Shown here in pieces: positions 24,301 to 32,769 of a stretch of 64,000 nucleotides of DNA (position 1 is its first letter; every line of letters starts with the position of its first letter). The stretch comes from RGIG5612 sp045616165 (GTDB lineage: Bacteria; Bacillota; Clostridia; Lachnospirales; Lachnospiraceae): NCBI GenBank assembly GCA_045616165.1, contig JAZLGF010000029.1:13035-77034 (forward strand), written 5' to 3'. A program made the position numbers and the translations under genes. The notes under the pieces were generated by a model that was not told the DNA's origin, did not search any database, and saw only the letters and a list, made by a program, of their open reading frames with translations.

Positions 24301-24502
24301 TTATCCAAGGATTGTATTTTTTAAGTGCCTCTCTAAAATATCGAGTAAGCAAAATATCTTTATAGCTTTCTCGACCGAAAGTGCCGTTCTTACCTAGCAC
24401 TTCAGTATTATAAGCAAACTGAACATCCCAGCCTAATTCATCACGCAATAAGTTACCTGCGCTTTCCTGAACAAGTATATTCTCTGAATAATCATAGCTC
24501 AT
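21359..24502 (-). CDS. hsdR: Type I restriction enzyme, R (helicase-nuclease) subunit
   Basis: A full-length HsdR of 1047 residues. The N-terminal nuclease has its PD-(D/E)xK residues (D150, E164 and K166 in ELKKN). The SF2 motor shows Walker A (TQGSGKS, about residue 306), DEAH (DEAHRS, about 402) and motif VI (QTIARANR). The C-terminal third is helical and contacts the methylase. It cuts unmethylated DNA after translocation. It lies 113 bp after hsdS with a site AAGGTG before the ATG. That gap contains a half-copy of the XRE operator motif. No frameshifts are seen. Confidence 0.95.
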   Translation of the reverse strand: MSYDYSENILVQESAGNLLRDELGWDVQFAYNTEVLGKNGTFGRESYKDILLTRYFREALKKYNPWINENQIIEAQQILEKRLSTSSLLQVNEEKYFLIRDGIPVTVKKSDGQTETKKAAVIDFQNPSNNYFLAIKELKIHGDLYRRRTDIVGFVNGIPLLFVELKKNTVDVQNAYDDNYTDYQDTIPHLFYYNAFIMLSNGTEAKVGTLGSKFEFFHEWKRLAEEDQGNVALETMLRGICKKENFLDLFENFILYDHSDGNAAKILARNHQYLGVNEAMKAYAARKLNDGKLGVFWHTQGSGKSYSMVFFAKKVRRKMEGTPTFVILTDRDELNTQISDTFENCGLLGKDIKASQFIATSGEDLVKKLQGNPSFVFTLIQKFNKPNEAPIYPDHDVIIMSDEAHRSQYGLFADNMMKLLPTAARIGFTGTPLLSSDNITARTFGGYVSVYDFKRAVEDGATVPLYYENRGEKIVDLHNPEITNQILDAIENADLDVDQQDKLEAEFAKEIHLLTAEPRLKSIARDFVNHYSDLWTSGKAMFVCLNKVTCVRMYNYVQEYWKEEIKILKDSLKDASQQEALELERKIKWMEETEMAVVISQEQNEIQTFRKWDLDIKTHRTKMEKRELDKEFKDSKNPLRVVFVCAMWLTGFDVKCLSCLYLDKPLKAHTLMQTIARANRVNEGKSNGLIIDYIGIVKALREALANYTANVGGNGGSDPTVDKDELIARIIETIGKTDAFLSENDFDLEMLINAYDFMKLSYLQEAANAVCGSIEDKKTYTTYASELNRLMKYTDRDDITGHTRKQYEAIAAIYAELQKKRKHINTIDLMIEINGIISAYVEIQHTPTMVQEEPRRFDISAIDFDLLRREFAKIKKKNLVLKDLEEVIQQKLDSMLLANPNRINYYEHYQQIIDDYNSEQDRATIEKTFMELMDLANQMSQEEQRYVREGFTSDEELSLYDMLFRDDLSKTDIKKLKEVATSLLQKIKNKIAEFDHWTDKQETKAAIDNLIRDTLWTELPECYDEVSISMYRQRIYEYVYTRYRVVA

Positions 24503-24615
24503 TATTTGGCACCTTCTTTTTTTAATTTATTATTTGCAATTTGCAAAAATTGTAGTTTCACCATTAAAATCCTCTATATAAACCAATTAGTAGTAACCAT
24601 TGATTTTCGTCATTC

Positions 24616-25728
24616 CTAAACCTCGATTTCACCGCTCATTAGTTTAGGTAATAAGCGGTCACGAGCTTCAGCAAGCAAAAAGTTCTGATTTAGTAAATGT
24701 TGTCTCTTATCAAAGTATTGTTGAAATGGAATATATAATTCTTCTGGTCCGGTTAATAGTTCAATTGCATCAATGTGTTTCTTCCCCAAATGTGATACAG
24801 TAGCACCTACTACCGTCTTCTCATAAAACTTAATTGGTTCATTGATTGCCCAGAGAAGCCATCCATTCATTTCTTTTTTCTTAGGACGGAAACAGCAACT
24901 TCGTTGAACTAAATATGCATTGTCTCCTGACCATGAATTAATATGGAATTCACCATCCATACCCACTAATATTTCACCATTACTTATTAAGTATTTAACA
25001 TCAGCATCTTCTGTCGTGTAATCTGATGTATTTCCAGAAGGTATATTCCTGATACGTATAATAGGCATTCCATTGCCACTATCATTGAATTGAGAACCGT
25101 CAAAGGCATACCCGTATTGAACGTTAGCTATGTCAACTAATCTTTCTTTTTTCCATCCCTCAGGTATACCATCAACAATCTTTACATCCTCATATCCCGG
25201 AAAACGCAAATCCACAAACCATTCTTTATATAAGCGCTGTGCTGCTTCTTCAAGGAGTTTGATTTGCTTTTGGTTGTTTTCGATGAGATTGTCATAGGCG
25301 GCTAATACACCTGATATTTTTCTCTGGACATCAATGCCAGGGAGAGAAATCTCTAAATTATGGAGCATACCTATCTTCAAAAACTTGGTTGTTGAGCCTG
25401 CAGACATTGTTTTCAACAATTTAAGTTCCTGGTTCATAGCATACGCCAAATACCGAACATCAAGCACATCCTTGTCTGCACTTTCTATAATGTATGTTCG
25501 CTGATATGCATTAAACTGACCATTGTAATATTTTGCTGTATAATTACCGCTTGCATTATTGCCTGCTAATAACACAGCCTCGGTGTCATATGCCCAAGTG
25601 TTTATTCTTAAAGTCGTTGGATCACAAGTAAAAAATGGATATTGACCATTCGGTACAGCAGCATTCGAGTCAAGTTTTCCTGTCCTAATCTGTGTAATAT
25701 CTTTTAATGTAGATTTTTCATATCTCAT
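24616..25728 (-). CDS. hsdS: Type I restriction specificity subunit
   Basis: The 370-residue protein has two target recognition domains (about 1-150 and 185-345), each followed by the conserved helical spacer (ISGVLAAYDNLIENNQKQIK and the region before RDRLLPKLMSGEIEV). It determines the bipartite recognition sequence of the methylase and nuclease. Its ATG overlaps the hsdM stop by 4 bp. There is only one hsdS in the window and no inverted partial copies, so DNA-inversion switching is not indicated. Confidence 0.95.
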   Translation of the reverse strand: MRYEKSTLKDITQIRTGKLDSNAAVPNGQYPFFTCDPTTLRINTWAYDTEAVLLAGNNASGNYTAKYYNGQFNAYQRTYIIESADKDVLDVRYLAYAMNQELKLLKTMSAGSTTKFLKIGMLHNLEISLPGIDVQRKISGVLAAYDNLIENNQKQIKLLEEAAQRLYKEWFVDLRFPGYEDVKIVDGIPEGWKKERLVDIANVQYGYAFDGSQFNDSGNGMPIIRIRNIPSGNTSDYTTEDADVKYLISNGEILVGMDGEFHINSWSGDNAYLVQRSCCFRPKKKEMNGWLLWAINEPIKFYEKTVVGATVSHLGKKHIDAIELLTGPEELYIPFQQYFDKRQHLLNQNFLLAEARDRLLPKLMSGEIEV

Positions 25729-27545
25729 AATCCCATCTCCTTCATATTTTGTGAGATGGTATCCATCAAGTCATTTGATTCAGCCTGTAATGACAATAAT
25801 TCTCGATGGATTTCAGCCATGCGTTCTTCAAAGTCCACACCATCATCTTCAATAGGAGCAACACCGACATAAGCACCCGGAGTAAGAGAACATCCTTTTT
25901 CTTCAATTTCAGAAATAGTTGCCACCTTGCAAAGACCGAGAACATCTGCATATACACCATCACCGAATTTTTCATAGAGCCAGTTTGCTTCCTTTGCTAC
26001 TGTGAGAATATCGGTAAGTTCTGCAAGCTCAATATCATAAACTTCTTGAGTCTTTTTCTTTTCACGTTTTTCTGCTGATTCAACTGCTTTCTTTGCTTCG
26101 GAACGAAGTGCTTTTGCTTTTTCAGAAAGTTCATGTACTTGTTCTGCAAATGGCTTGTCACTGCCAAGAGCAGCGTGGTACTCATCAAGAAGAGCCTTGT
26201 ATTTATCAATCTCTCTGCGATATAGCCATACGATGGCATTCAAGTTTTTAAGTTGCCATTCAGACCATTCGTTAAGAGTACGGTCAACAACTGTATAGTA
26301 ATTTCTGGCATCGATGAAAAGAATTTTGTCCTTGATGCTATCTGACTTACCTTTATCAAAGAACCAAAGTGAGCAAGGCAATGACTTAGTATAGAAGAAG
26401 TTATTACCTACACTAATCATCGCATCTACATGGCCTGTCTTAACAAGGCTTTCTCTGATATCTTTATCCTTGCCTTGGCTATCTGTAGCAGAAGAAGCCA
26501 TTACAAAACCGGCACGACCTCTTTCATTAAGGTAACTGTAGAAATATGAAATCCATAAGTAGTTACCATTACCAACTTCTTTATTCTTATTTATACTTGG
26601 CATACCAAAAGGTAAACGTTTAGCACTTTCGGTAGATTCAGCTTTTACCTTATCTACATTGAAAGGTGGATTTGCCATAACATAATCACAGCAACCATCA
26701 AGATTATGGGCATCATGATAGAAACTGTTAGCTTCATCACCGGATTTAATAACACCTGTAAGTCCATGAACTGCCATATTCATAAGACAAAGCTGAGCAT
26801 TATATTCAACCTTTTCTTGACCATAGAATGTCATAGTGCTGTTAGCGTTCATTCCAGTAGCATTAACAAAATCACCAGATTGAATGAACATGCCACCAGA
26901 ACCACAGGCTAGATCAAGTAAGACACCGCTTGTAGGTTCAATAATATTAACTATCATCTTTACAAGAGACTTAGGTGTAAAGAAAACACCATCATCTGAT
27001 GCGATATTCTTTGCAAATTTATTTAAGAAATACTCGTAGATTCTTCCGATAATATCTCCACCAACTTCGTCAAGTGCAGAGTTATTAAATATGCGAAGAA
27101 GTTCTGACAGAATCTCATTAGAGAAATCTGTATAACTTTTAGGAAGTACACCGATTAACTGCTCGCTCTGATTCTCAATGAGTTGCATAGCATTGTTGAC
27201 CACTTCTCCTAAACTATTCATTTTGTGACCATCTTTATTAACAAGTCCTGCCGCAGCAATATCTTCAGGAAGATTCAATAAATAATCATACTGCGCTTCC
27301 TTTGGAAGATATAACGCACTTTTAGCAGCAAAGTCACTTGCCTCGACAGGCATAATTCTTCCTCTACGAGACGGGCGTCCTTTTAAGATTTCTGCTTCAA
27401 CCATTTTATATCTGCTATATGCGTATCGAAGGAAAATAAGTCCTAGCACAGGCATACAGTATTGATTTGATGTTAACTTTGAACCTGCACGTAATAAATC
27501 AGCTGATTCCCATAATTCTGATTCTAGTTTTCTTATATTAATCAT
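25725..27545 (-). CDS. hsdM: Type I restriction-modification methyltransferase subunit
   Basis: The 606-residue HsdM has the N-terminal helical domain (residues 1-150), a SAM-binding motif I (LDLACGSGGMF) and the catalytic NPPF of N6-adenine methylases. It protects host DNA and, with HsdS and HsdR, forms the restriction complex. Its start overlaps the small HTH gene by 4 bp, so a regulator leads the hsdM-hsdS-hsdR operon. The C-terminal 120 residues are charged and coiled-coil-like (AKALRSEAKKAVESAEKREK). Confidence 0.95.
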   Translation of the reverse strand: MINIRKLESELWESADLLRAGSKLTSNQYCMPVLGLIFLRYAYSRYKMVEAEILKGRPSRRGRIMPVEASDFAAKSALYLPKEAQYDYLLNLPEDIAAAGLVNKDGHKMNSLGEVVNNAMQLIENQSEQLIGVLPKSYTDFSNEILSELLRIFNNSALDEVGGDIIGRIYEYFLNKFAKNIASDDGVFFTPKSLVKMIVNIIEPTSGVLLDLACGSGGMFIQSGDFVNATGMNANSTMTFYGQEKVEYNAQLCLMNMAVHGLTGVIKSGDEANSFYHDAHNLDGCCDYVMANPPFNVDKVKAESTESAKRLPFGMPSINKNKEVGNGNYLWISYFYSYLNERGRAGFVMASSATDSQGKDKDIRESLVKTGHVDAMISVGNNFFYTKSLPCSLWFFDKGKSDSIKDKILFIDARNYYTVVDRTLNEWSEWQLKNLNAIVWLYRREIDKYKALLDEYHAALGSDKPFAEQVHELSEKAKALRSEAKKAVESAEKREKKKTQEVYDIELAELTDILTVAKEANWLYEKFGDGVYADVLGLCKVATISEIEEKGCSLTPGAYVGVAPIEDDGVDFEERMAEIHRELLSLQAESNDLMDTISQNMKEMGL

Positions 27546-27778
27546 TTTGATTTTCCCTCCACCTTAAAATCAAGCCATGCCTCTTCGACGCCAGCATAGT
27601 TAATATCATTCTTAAGGCAGAACTCCTTTATATTTTTCATTGCAATAAGGTTAGGCTTTGCTTTACCGCCTTCCCATCTATTTACAGTAGAAAATGCCAC
27701 TTGTACTTCTTTTGCAAAATCGTGCTGTGTTAAAAAGCATCTCTGTCTGATTCTTTTAATTTCTTCTGGAAAACCCAT
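27542..27778 (-). CDS. Small HTH regulator of the type I RM operon
   Basis: A 78-residue XRE protein with a clear HTH (FLTQHDFAKEVQVAFSTVNR, then WEGGKAKPN). It is the first gene of the hsd operon and overlaps hsdM by 4 bp, so it is placed like a control (C) protein that delays restriction until methylation has been established. That role is inferred from position. It is different in sequence from the XRE protein at 20945. Confidence 0.85.
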   Translation of the reverse strand: MGFPEEIKRIRQRCFLTQHDFAKEVQVAFSTVNRWEGGKAKPNLIAMKNIKEFCLKNDINYAGVEEAWLDFKVEGKSK

Positions 27779-27873
27779 GTTGCATCTCCTTCTCTTGAAT
27801 ATCTCTAAAATATAGCGTTATTATATCACATAATTATGAATTTTCTATCTGCTGTCGGTATCTAATATAGTCG

Positions 27874-27909
27874 CAGTAATCTTTGACTTAGATAACTCAA
27901 TCGAATAAT
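27874..27909. repeat. Island 1 boundary repeat, right copy (DUF35 gene remnant)
   Basis: This copy matches the last 12 codons of the DUF35 gene (20133-20168) at 34 of 36 positions, including its stop codon. It has no gene in front of it. Weaker similarity appears to continue a short way upstream. It is the displaced original or incoming end left by island insertion. Confidence 0.8.
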
Positions 27910-27983
27910 TAAAGTTTTATATTTCTTATTATTAATTTTTTTATTTGCTAGTTTTATGTTTTAACAAACATTCTCATATAAAA

Positions 27984-28030
27984 ATAAAAAAGCCCTCAAG
28001 TGTGCATGCGTTTCCGCAGAGGCCTGAGGG
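27984..28030 (-). terminator. Terminator of the trxB-hydrolase operon
   Basis: On the minus strand CCCTCA (28025-28030) pairs with TGAGGG (27993-27998). An inner TGCG-GAAA-CGCA hairpin with a GNRA loop nests inside, followed by GC and six T. Confidence 0.7.
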
Positions 28031-28104
28031 AATTGTTAACAATAATATAACAAATATATCCGGATAGTTCAATGTCAGATTTCTTATTTCCTATACTATT
28101 TTTA

Positions 28105-28203
28105 TTGACACAATTCTTTTACCTATTGTATGGTATATATAGCTCATCTACTAGTTGTAGAAAGAGTTCCTAATTGCGTTCCATTTGATGGAGCGCTTTT
28201 TGC
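28105..28203 (+). ncRNA. Candidate small RNA with its own promoter and terminator
   Basis: A -35 box TTGACA (28105-28110) and a -10 region TATGGT or TATATA (28129-28139) are followed about 40 bp later by an 8-bp hairpin (28176-28196; GCGTTCCA with TGGAGCGC, one G-U pair) and a T run. The predicted transcript is about 60 nt and contains no start codon with a ribosome binding site. The next gene is on the opposite strand, so this is not a leader. Expression is inferred. Confidence 0.45.
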
Positions 28204-28234
28204 TTTTATTGATTATTTTTATATGCATTATCAT

Positions 28235-29005
28235 CTAATAAATTTTTTCTATGAATTCTTTTGCGATTGATACGACCTGTTCTCCACATTCATTTAGCAT
28301 ATGGGTTCCGCCTAGGATAACATTTAGTTCGCTATTAGGATATTTAGAATTTAATTCTTCGGCGTAAGAAAGAGGAATTCGTTCATCATTTTCTCCAATT
28401 ATTATACAAACCTGACCAGGGAAATCTTTTGCAAGCTCATTATAATTATAATTTTTAAGTTGAAGAAAATATTCTTTTCTAAGAACAAAGTCCTCATTAT
28501 ATACTATGCGATCAGGGAGATTATCAAAATCGATTTTCATTCCGAAAGATACGCCTCTCTCTTTCATTGTATAAAGTACTGTCGCTGGTGCTAGTAAAAT
28601 AAGATGTTTTATTATATCTGGATGCTCCGAAGCTTTAATTATCGCTATATTAGCACCCATCGAATGACCAAGCATTATTATGTCAGAAAAGAGTCCTTTG
28701 CTTTGTACATAGTTAAGTGCAGCTTCGGCATCTTCTGCGCCTTTAGATAAAAGATATCTTTCAAATTCACCGTCACTTCTTCCATGGCCATAAAAGTCAA
28801 ATCTAAATGTGGCAATTTTCTTTTCCATCAACATTTGCATAAGTTCAAAATATGGGTACTGGCCGGTACTCATTTTTATGCCGTGCATCATAATAACGAT
28901 TGGCATCTTATCGCCTTCTTCATGTTCCGGAACATTTAAGATGCCAAAAATTTTTTCGCCATTAACGTCTAAAAATATTTTTTCTTTTGTTTCTAATACT
29001 TTCAT
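28235..29005 (-). CDS. Alpha/beta hydrolase
   Basis: A 256-residue single-domain alpha/beta hydrolase with the oxyanion region MMHGIK, the nucleophile elbow GHSMGAN, an acid residue in GENDER and the final His in GGTHML. It resembles the cytoplasmic serine esterases with an N-terminal beta extension (KIFLDVNGEKIFGILNVPE). It follows trxB by 2 bp and must share its message, but a functional link to redox chemistry is not evident. Substrate unknown. Confidence 0.85.
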   Translation of the reverse strand: MKVLETKEKIFLDVNGEKIFGILNVPEHEEGDKMPIVIMMHGIKMSTGQYPYFELMQMLMEKKIATFRFDFYGHGRSDGEFERYLLSKGAEDAEAALNYVQSKGLFSDIIMLGHSMGANIAIIKASEHPDIIKHLILLAPATVLYTMKERGVSFGMKIDFDNLPDRIVYNEDFVLRKEYFLQLKNYNYNELAKDFPGQVCIIIGENDERIPLSYAEELNSKYPNSELNVILGGTHMLNECGEQVVSIAKEFIEKIY

Positions 29006-29007
29006 AA

Positions 29008-29919
29008 TTATTGCGCATCAATATATTTGCATGCTGAAAGGGCCGCACATGCGCCATCGCCTACTGCTGTTGTAAGCTGGCGAACGCTTTTCTTTCTAGC
29101 GTCTCCGGCAACAAAAATTCCAGGAATTTTTGTGAGTGCATCTTCAGCTGAATCAAAATATCCGTTTTCATCAAGATCAATAAGATTTGCAAACGCTTCA
29201 TTTTGTGGTTTTTGTCCAATTGCAACGAAGATACCTTTAACGTTAATTTCTTGAATAAATCCTAAAGTTTTATCTTTAATAAAGAGTCCATTTACAAATC
29301 CGTTTTCTACAATAAAACTATCAGCTACATGATTTCTAATAATTTCTATCTTTGGATTTTCCACCGCTTTTCTAACGAGTGATGCTTCTGCTCTAAATTC
29401 ATCACGTCTATGTATAAGTATTACATGTGAACTTGTAGATGCTAAAAAGATTGCATCTTGAAGGGCTGTGTCTCCGCCACCTATTACCGCAACATCTTCG
29501 CCCGTATAGAAAGCACCATCGCATACTGCACAATAAGAAACGCCTGCGCCAACTAAGTTTTCTTCGCCTTCAATTCCAAGTCTTTTATGCTGAACGCCTG
29601 TTGCTAAAATAACAGTTTTTGTTTGTTCAACTCCGATAGGTGTATGTAAAACAAAAAATCCTTCTTCTTTTTCTATCTTTGTAACTTCCGTCATCTTTAT
29701 TTCTACGCCAAGATTTCTAACTTGCTCAGATAATTGCTCAGAAAACAATGAACCTGGCATATGAGGTATTCCCGGATAATTTTCTACTAACGGTGAATAA
29801 AGAATCTGGCCGCCAATATTTTCTTTTTCAAAAATCTTAACCATTTTGCCTGCCCTAGCGGCATATAGCGCTGCAGTAAGACCCGCTGGGCCCGCTCCGA
29901 TTACAATAACGTCGTACAT
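29008..29919 (-). CDS. trxB: Thioredoxin reductase
   Basis: The 303-residue flavoprotein has the FAD site GAGPAGLTAALYAARAGK, the redox centre CAVC (residues about 133-136, SYCAVCDGAF), the NADPH site GGGDTALQDA and the C-terminal FAD motif GIFVAGDAR. It reduces thioredoxin or glutaredoxin-like partners with NADPH. It lies directly after the nrdD gene, whose C-terminus carries a CPNC redoxin domain, so TrxB is well placed to recharge it. A weak hairpin separates the two genes. Confidence 0.93.
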   Translation of the reverse strand: MYDVIVIGAGPAGLTAALYAARAGKMVKIFEKENIGGQILYSPLVENYPGIPHMPGSLFSEQLSEQVRNLGVEIKMTEVTKIEKEEGFFVLHTPIGVEQTKTVILATGVQHKRLGIEGEENLVGAGVSYCAVCDGAFYTGEDVAVIGGGDTALQDAIFLASTSSHVILIHRRDEFRAEASLVRKAVENPKIEIIRNHVADSFIVENGFVNGLFIKDKTLGFIQEINVKGIFVAIGQKPQNEAFANLIDLDENGYFDSAEDALTKIPGIFVAGDARKKSVRQLTTAVGDGACAALSACKYIDAQ

Positions 29920-29946
29920 AATTTCCCCTTCTATTTTAGAAAATTT

Positions 29947-29971
29947 AAGGGCCTGTTTTTCACAGGCCCTT
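29947..29971 (-). terminator. Weak terminator or attenuator after nrdD
   Basis: AAGGGCCTG pairs with CAGGCCCTT around a seven-base loop. The following T run is short (AAATTTTC) on the minus strand, so partial read-through into trxB is likely. Confidence 0.6.
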
Positions 29972-29987
29972 TTCTAATAACTTTTTC

Positions 29988-32708
29988 TTATAAAGCCTGG
30001 CTGATGTATTGTCTAATTTCTCCCAGTCCAACCTTCTTATCAATTCCTACTCCATCAACAATTAATGTTGGAGCTTGTCTAATCTCGTACTGCATTGCAA
30101 GTTCCGGATTTTCTTCAGCATAAATCTTTTCGAATGCTATTCCCGCATCATTCATAAGTGCCTCGGCCTGGCGACAGTTTGGACAAGTCTTTGTTGCGAA
30201 TAATAAAAGGTTTGTCTTTGTAAGATTTTCTGCTGCAACCGCCTCATGTAAAACTTCGTCTTGAGGTCCTATTACACAGTCAGCTTCTTCAAATTCATTT
30301 ACAATATTTTTTAATTCTTCTGGTTCTTGTGCTAATTCCTCAGCTGCGAAGAAAGCTGCAATTTTTTCAGGATCTACGCAAACTTCATCTTCTTCATAAT
30401 TTTCTTCGAAAGCTTCGTATTCTTCTTCGTTAACTACTTCTTCATTAACTAATTCATCTTCGAAAAATTCTATTTCGTCTGTAGCTTCTTCAAGAATATT
30501 ATCAAATTTTTCTTCTTCAGTAGCTTCTTCAATAGCATTAGCTAAACTTTCTGAAGCAACTGCTGCCACACCCATATCCAACGGAGAAATGCTTCTAAGC
30601 TTTTCTTCAGCTAAAGCAGTACCAGGTCTTTTAGTTGTAGCGATTTCAATATCGTAAACTTTTCTATCTTTGAACTCTTGAGTTTTACCATCATTCCAGT
30701 TTTGAACAGGACGATAGTAACCTGTGATACGGCTATAAACTTCTGTCTTTTCACCGCAGATTGGGCATTCATACTGCTCTCCTTCAAGATAGCCATGTTC
30801 TCTACAAATAGAATATGTAGGTGACATTGTATAGTAAGGAAGTTTATAGTTTTCAGCAATCTTTCTAACAAGTGTAGCCGCTGCTTCCCATGTAGGAAGT
30901 TTTTCACCTAAGAAAGCATGGAAAACTGTTCCTGATGTATATAATGTTTGTAACTTATCTTGTACATCCAAAGCTGAGAATACATCTTCTGTGTATCCAA
31001 CAGGAAGGTGAGATGAGTTTGTGTAATAAGGTGTTCCATTTTCGTTTGCTGTGATTATCTCAGGGAATTCTTCCTTATCATGTTTAGCAAAACGATATGT
31101 TGTTGACTCAGCAGGAGTAGCTTCAAGGTTATATAAATCTCCGTAAAGCTCTTGGTAATCGCTAAGACGTTCTCTCATATGATTTAATACGTTAACAGCA
31201 AATTCCTGGGTCTTTTCGCTTGTTAAATCTTCGCCTAACCACTTAGCATTAAGTCCAACTTCGTTCATACCGATAAGACCGATTGTTGAGAAGTGGTTAT
31301 TAAAAGTTCCTAAATATCTCTTTGTATATGGATATAATCCGTTATCAAGAAGTTTTGTAATAACTGTACGTTTTGTCTTTAAGCTTCGTGCAGAAATATC
31401 CATCAATTTATCTAAACGCTCGTAGAATTCTTTTTCAGTTGCTGCAAGATAAGCAATTCTAGGAAGGTTGATTGTAACAACACCAACACTGCCTGTTGAT
31501 TCGCCAGAACCAAAGAAACCACCTGATTTTTTACGAAGTTCTCTAAGGTCAAGACGAAGTCTGCAGCACATGCTTCGAACGTCTGAAGGTTCCATATCAG
31601 AATTTATATAATTTGAGAAGTAAGGTGTACCATATTTAGCTGTCATTTCAAATAATAATTTATTATTTTCTGTTTCAGCCCAATTGAAATCTTTTGTAAT
31701 TGAATATGTAGGGATTGGATATTGGAATCCTCTTCCGTTAGCATCGCCTTCAATCATGATTTCGATGAAAGCTTTATTTACCATATCCATTTCTTTCTGG
31801 CAGTCAGCGTAAGTGAAATCCATCTCTTTTCCACCAACGAGTGCAGGAAGATTAGCAAGGTCTTTAGGAACAACCCAGTCTAATGTGATGTTTGTAAATG
31901 GTGCTTGCGTACCCCAACGTGAAGGAGTGTTAACACCGTAGATGAATGACTGGATACATTGTTTAACTTCTTTTTGTGTTAAGTTATCAACTTTAACAAA
32001 AGGAGCAAGGTAAGTATCAAATGATGAGAAAGCCTGAGCGCCAGCCCATTCATTTTGCATAATACCTAAGAAGTTAACCATTTGGTTACATAATGTTGAA
32101 AGGTGGGATGCTGGTGCAGAAGTGATCTTTCCAGGTACGCCGCCAAGACCTTCTTGGATAAGTTGTTTTAAACTCCATCCAGCACAGTAACCCGTAAGCA
32201 TACTCAAATCATGAATATGAATAGCAGCGCTTCTATGAGCATCGGCTATTTCATCATCATAAATTTCACTAAGCCAGTAGTTAGCTGTAATAGCACCAGA
32301 GTTAGAAAGAATTAAACCACCAACACTGTAAGTAACAGTAGAATTTTCTTTAACTCTCCAGTCATTGATTTTAAGATAATCGTCAACTAAGTCCTTATAG
32401 TTAAGCATAGCAGCTTTAACATTACGAACTTTTTCACGTTGTCTACGATAAAGGATATAAGCTTTTGCAACATCAGCATAACCAGCTTCGGAAAGAATTT
32501 CTTCAACGCTGTCTTGGATATCTTCTACAGAAACAACATCATCTTTGATTTTTTCTTCGAATTTAGCAGTAACACGAAGTGAAAGCATATCGATAACAGA
32601 TGGATGATATTGTTTCTCGCATGCTTCAAAAGCTTTAGTAATTGCGGCGCTAATTTTAGAGATATTAAATTCAACTTCTGCGCCGTCACGTTTTAATACA
32701 CGGTACAT
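29988..32708 (-). CDS. nrdD: Anaerobic ribonucleoside-triphosphate reductase fused to a glutaredoxin domain
   Basis: Residues 1 to about 95 are an ATP-cone, followed by the class III catalytic barrel, the zinc site CPICGEK (with SICREHGY before it) and the glycyl-radical loop RITGYYRPV (Gly663). Usual NrdD ends near residue 700. Here a very acidic linker (about 700-825, full of EE/DE) leads to a redoxin domain with the active site CPNC (842-845) and the cis-Pro motif QAPTLIVDG. The enzyme makes dNTPs without oxygen. Some NrdD subgroups use thioredoxin or glutaredoxin as reductant instead of formate. Fusion supplies it in cis, and trxB is the next gene. The promoter carries NrdR boxes. Confidence 0.95.
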   Translation of the reverse strand: MYRVLKRDGAEVEFNISKISAAITKAFEACEKQYHPSVIDMLSLRVTAKFEEKIKDDVVSVEDIQDSVEEILSEAGYADVAKAYILYRRQREKVRNVKAAMLNYKDLVDDYLKINDWRVKENSTVTYSVGGLILSNSGAITANYWLSEIYDDEIADAHRSAAIHIHDLSMLTGYCAGWSLKQLIQEGLGGVPGKITSAPASHLSTLCNQMVNFLGIMQNEWAGAQAFSSFDTYLAPFVKVDNLTQKEVKQCIQSFIYGVNTPSRWGTQAPFTNITLDWVVPKDLANLPALVGGKEMDFTYADCQKEMDMVNKAFIEIMIEGDANGRGFQYPIPTYSITKDFNWAETENNKLLFEMTAKYGTPYFSNYINSDMEPSDVRSMCCRLRLDLRELRKKSGGFFGSGESTGSVGVVTINLPRIAYLAATEKEFYERLDKLMDISARSLKTKRTVITKLLDNGLYPYTKRYLGTFNNHFSTIGLIGMNEVGLNAKWLGEDLTSEKTQEFAVNVLNHMRERLSDYQELYGDLYNLEATPAESTTYRFAKHDKEEFPEIITANENGTPYYTNSSHLPVGYTEDVFSALDVQDKLQTLYTSGTVFHAFLGEKLPTWEAAATLVRKIAENYKLPYYTMSPTYSICREHGYLEGEQYECPICGEKTEVYSRITGYYRPVQNWNDGKTQEFKDRKVYDIEIATTKRPGTALAEEKLRSISPLDMGVAAVASESLANAIEEATEEEKFDNILEEATDEIEFFEDELVNEEVVNEEEYEAFEENYEEDEVCVDPEKIAAFFAAEELAQEPEELKNIVNEFEEADCVIGPQDEVLHEAVAAENLTKTNLLLFATKTCPNCRQAEALMNDAGIAFEKIYAEENPELAMQYEIRQAPTLIVDGVGIDKKVGLGEIRQYISQAL

Positions 32709-32769
32709 ATTTCCCTCCCAATTTTTCTCTTTTTCTTTATTTTTCTGAATTTTTTTGTGAACATTTTTG

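Larger units (their letters stand above)
27910..28234. other. Gene-free stretch holding a terminator and a candidate small RNA
   Basis: No protein-coding frame is credible. The stretch contains a minus-strand terminator (27984-28030) and a plus-strand promoter-to-terminator unit (28105-28203), both listed separately. The rest is AT-rich without visible structure. Confidence 0.6.

Noticed and set aside
24616..25728. Possible phase-variable hsdS shufflon
   Set aside because: Only one hsdS exists in the window, with no inverted partial copies and no recombinase next to it.
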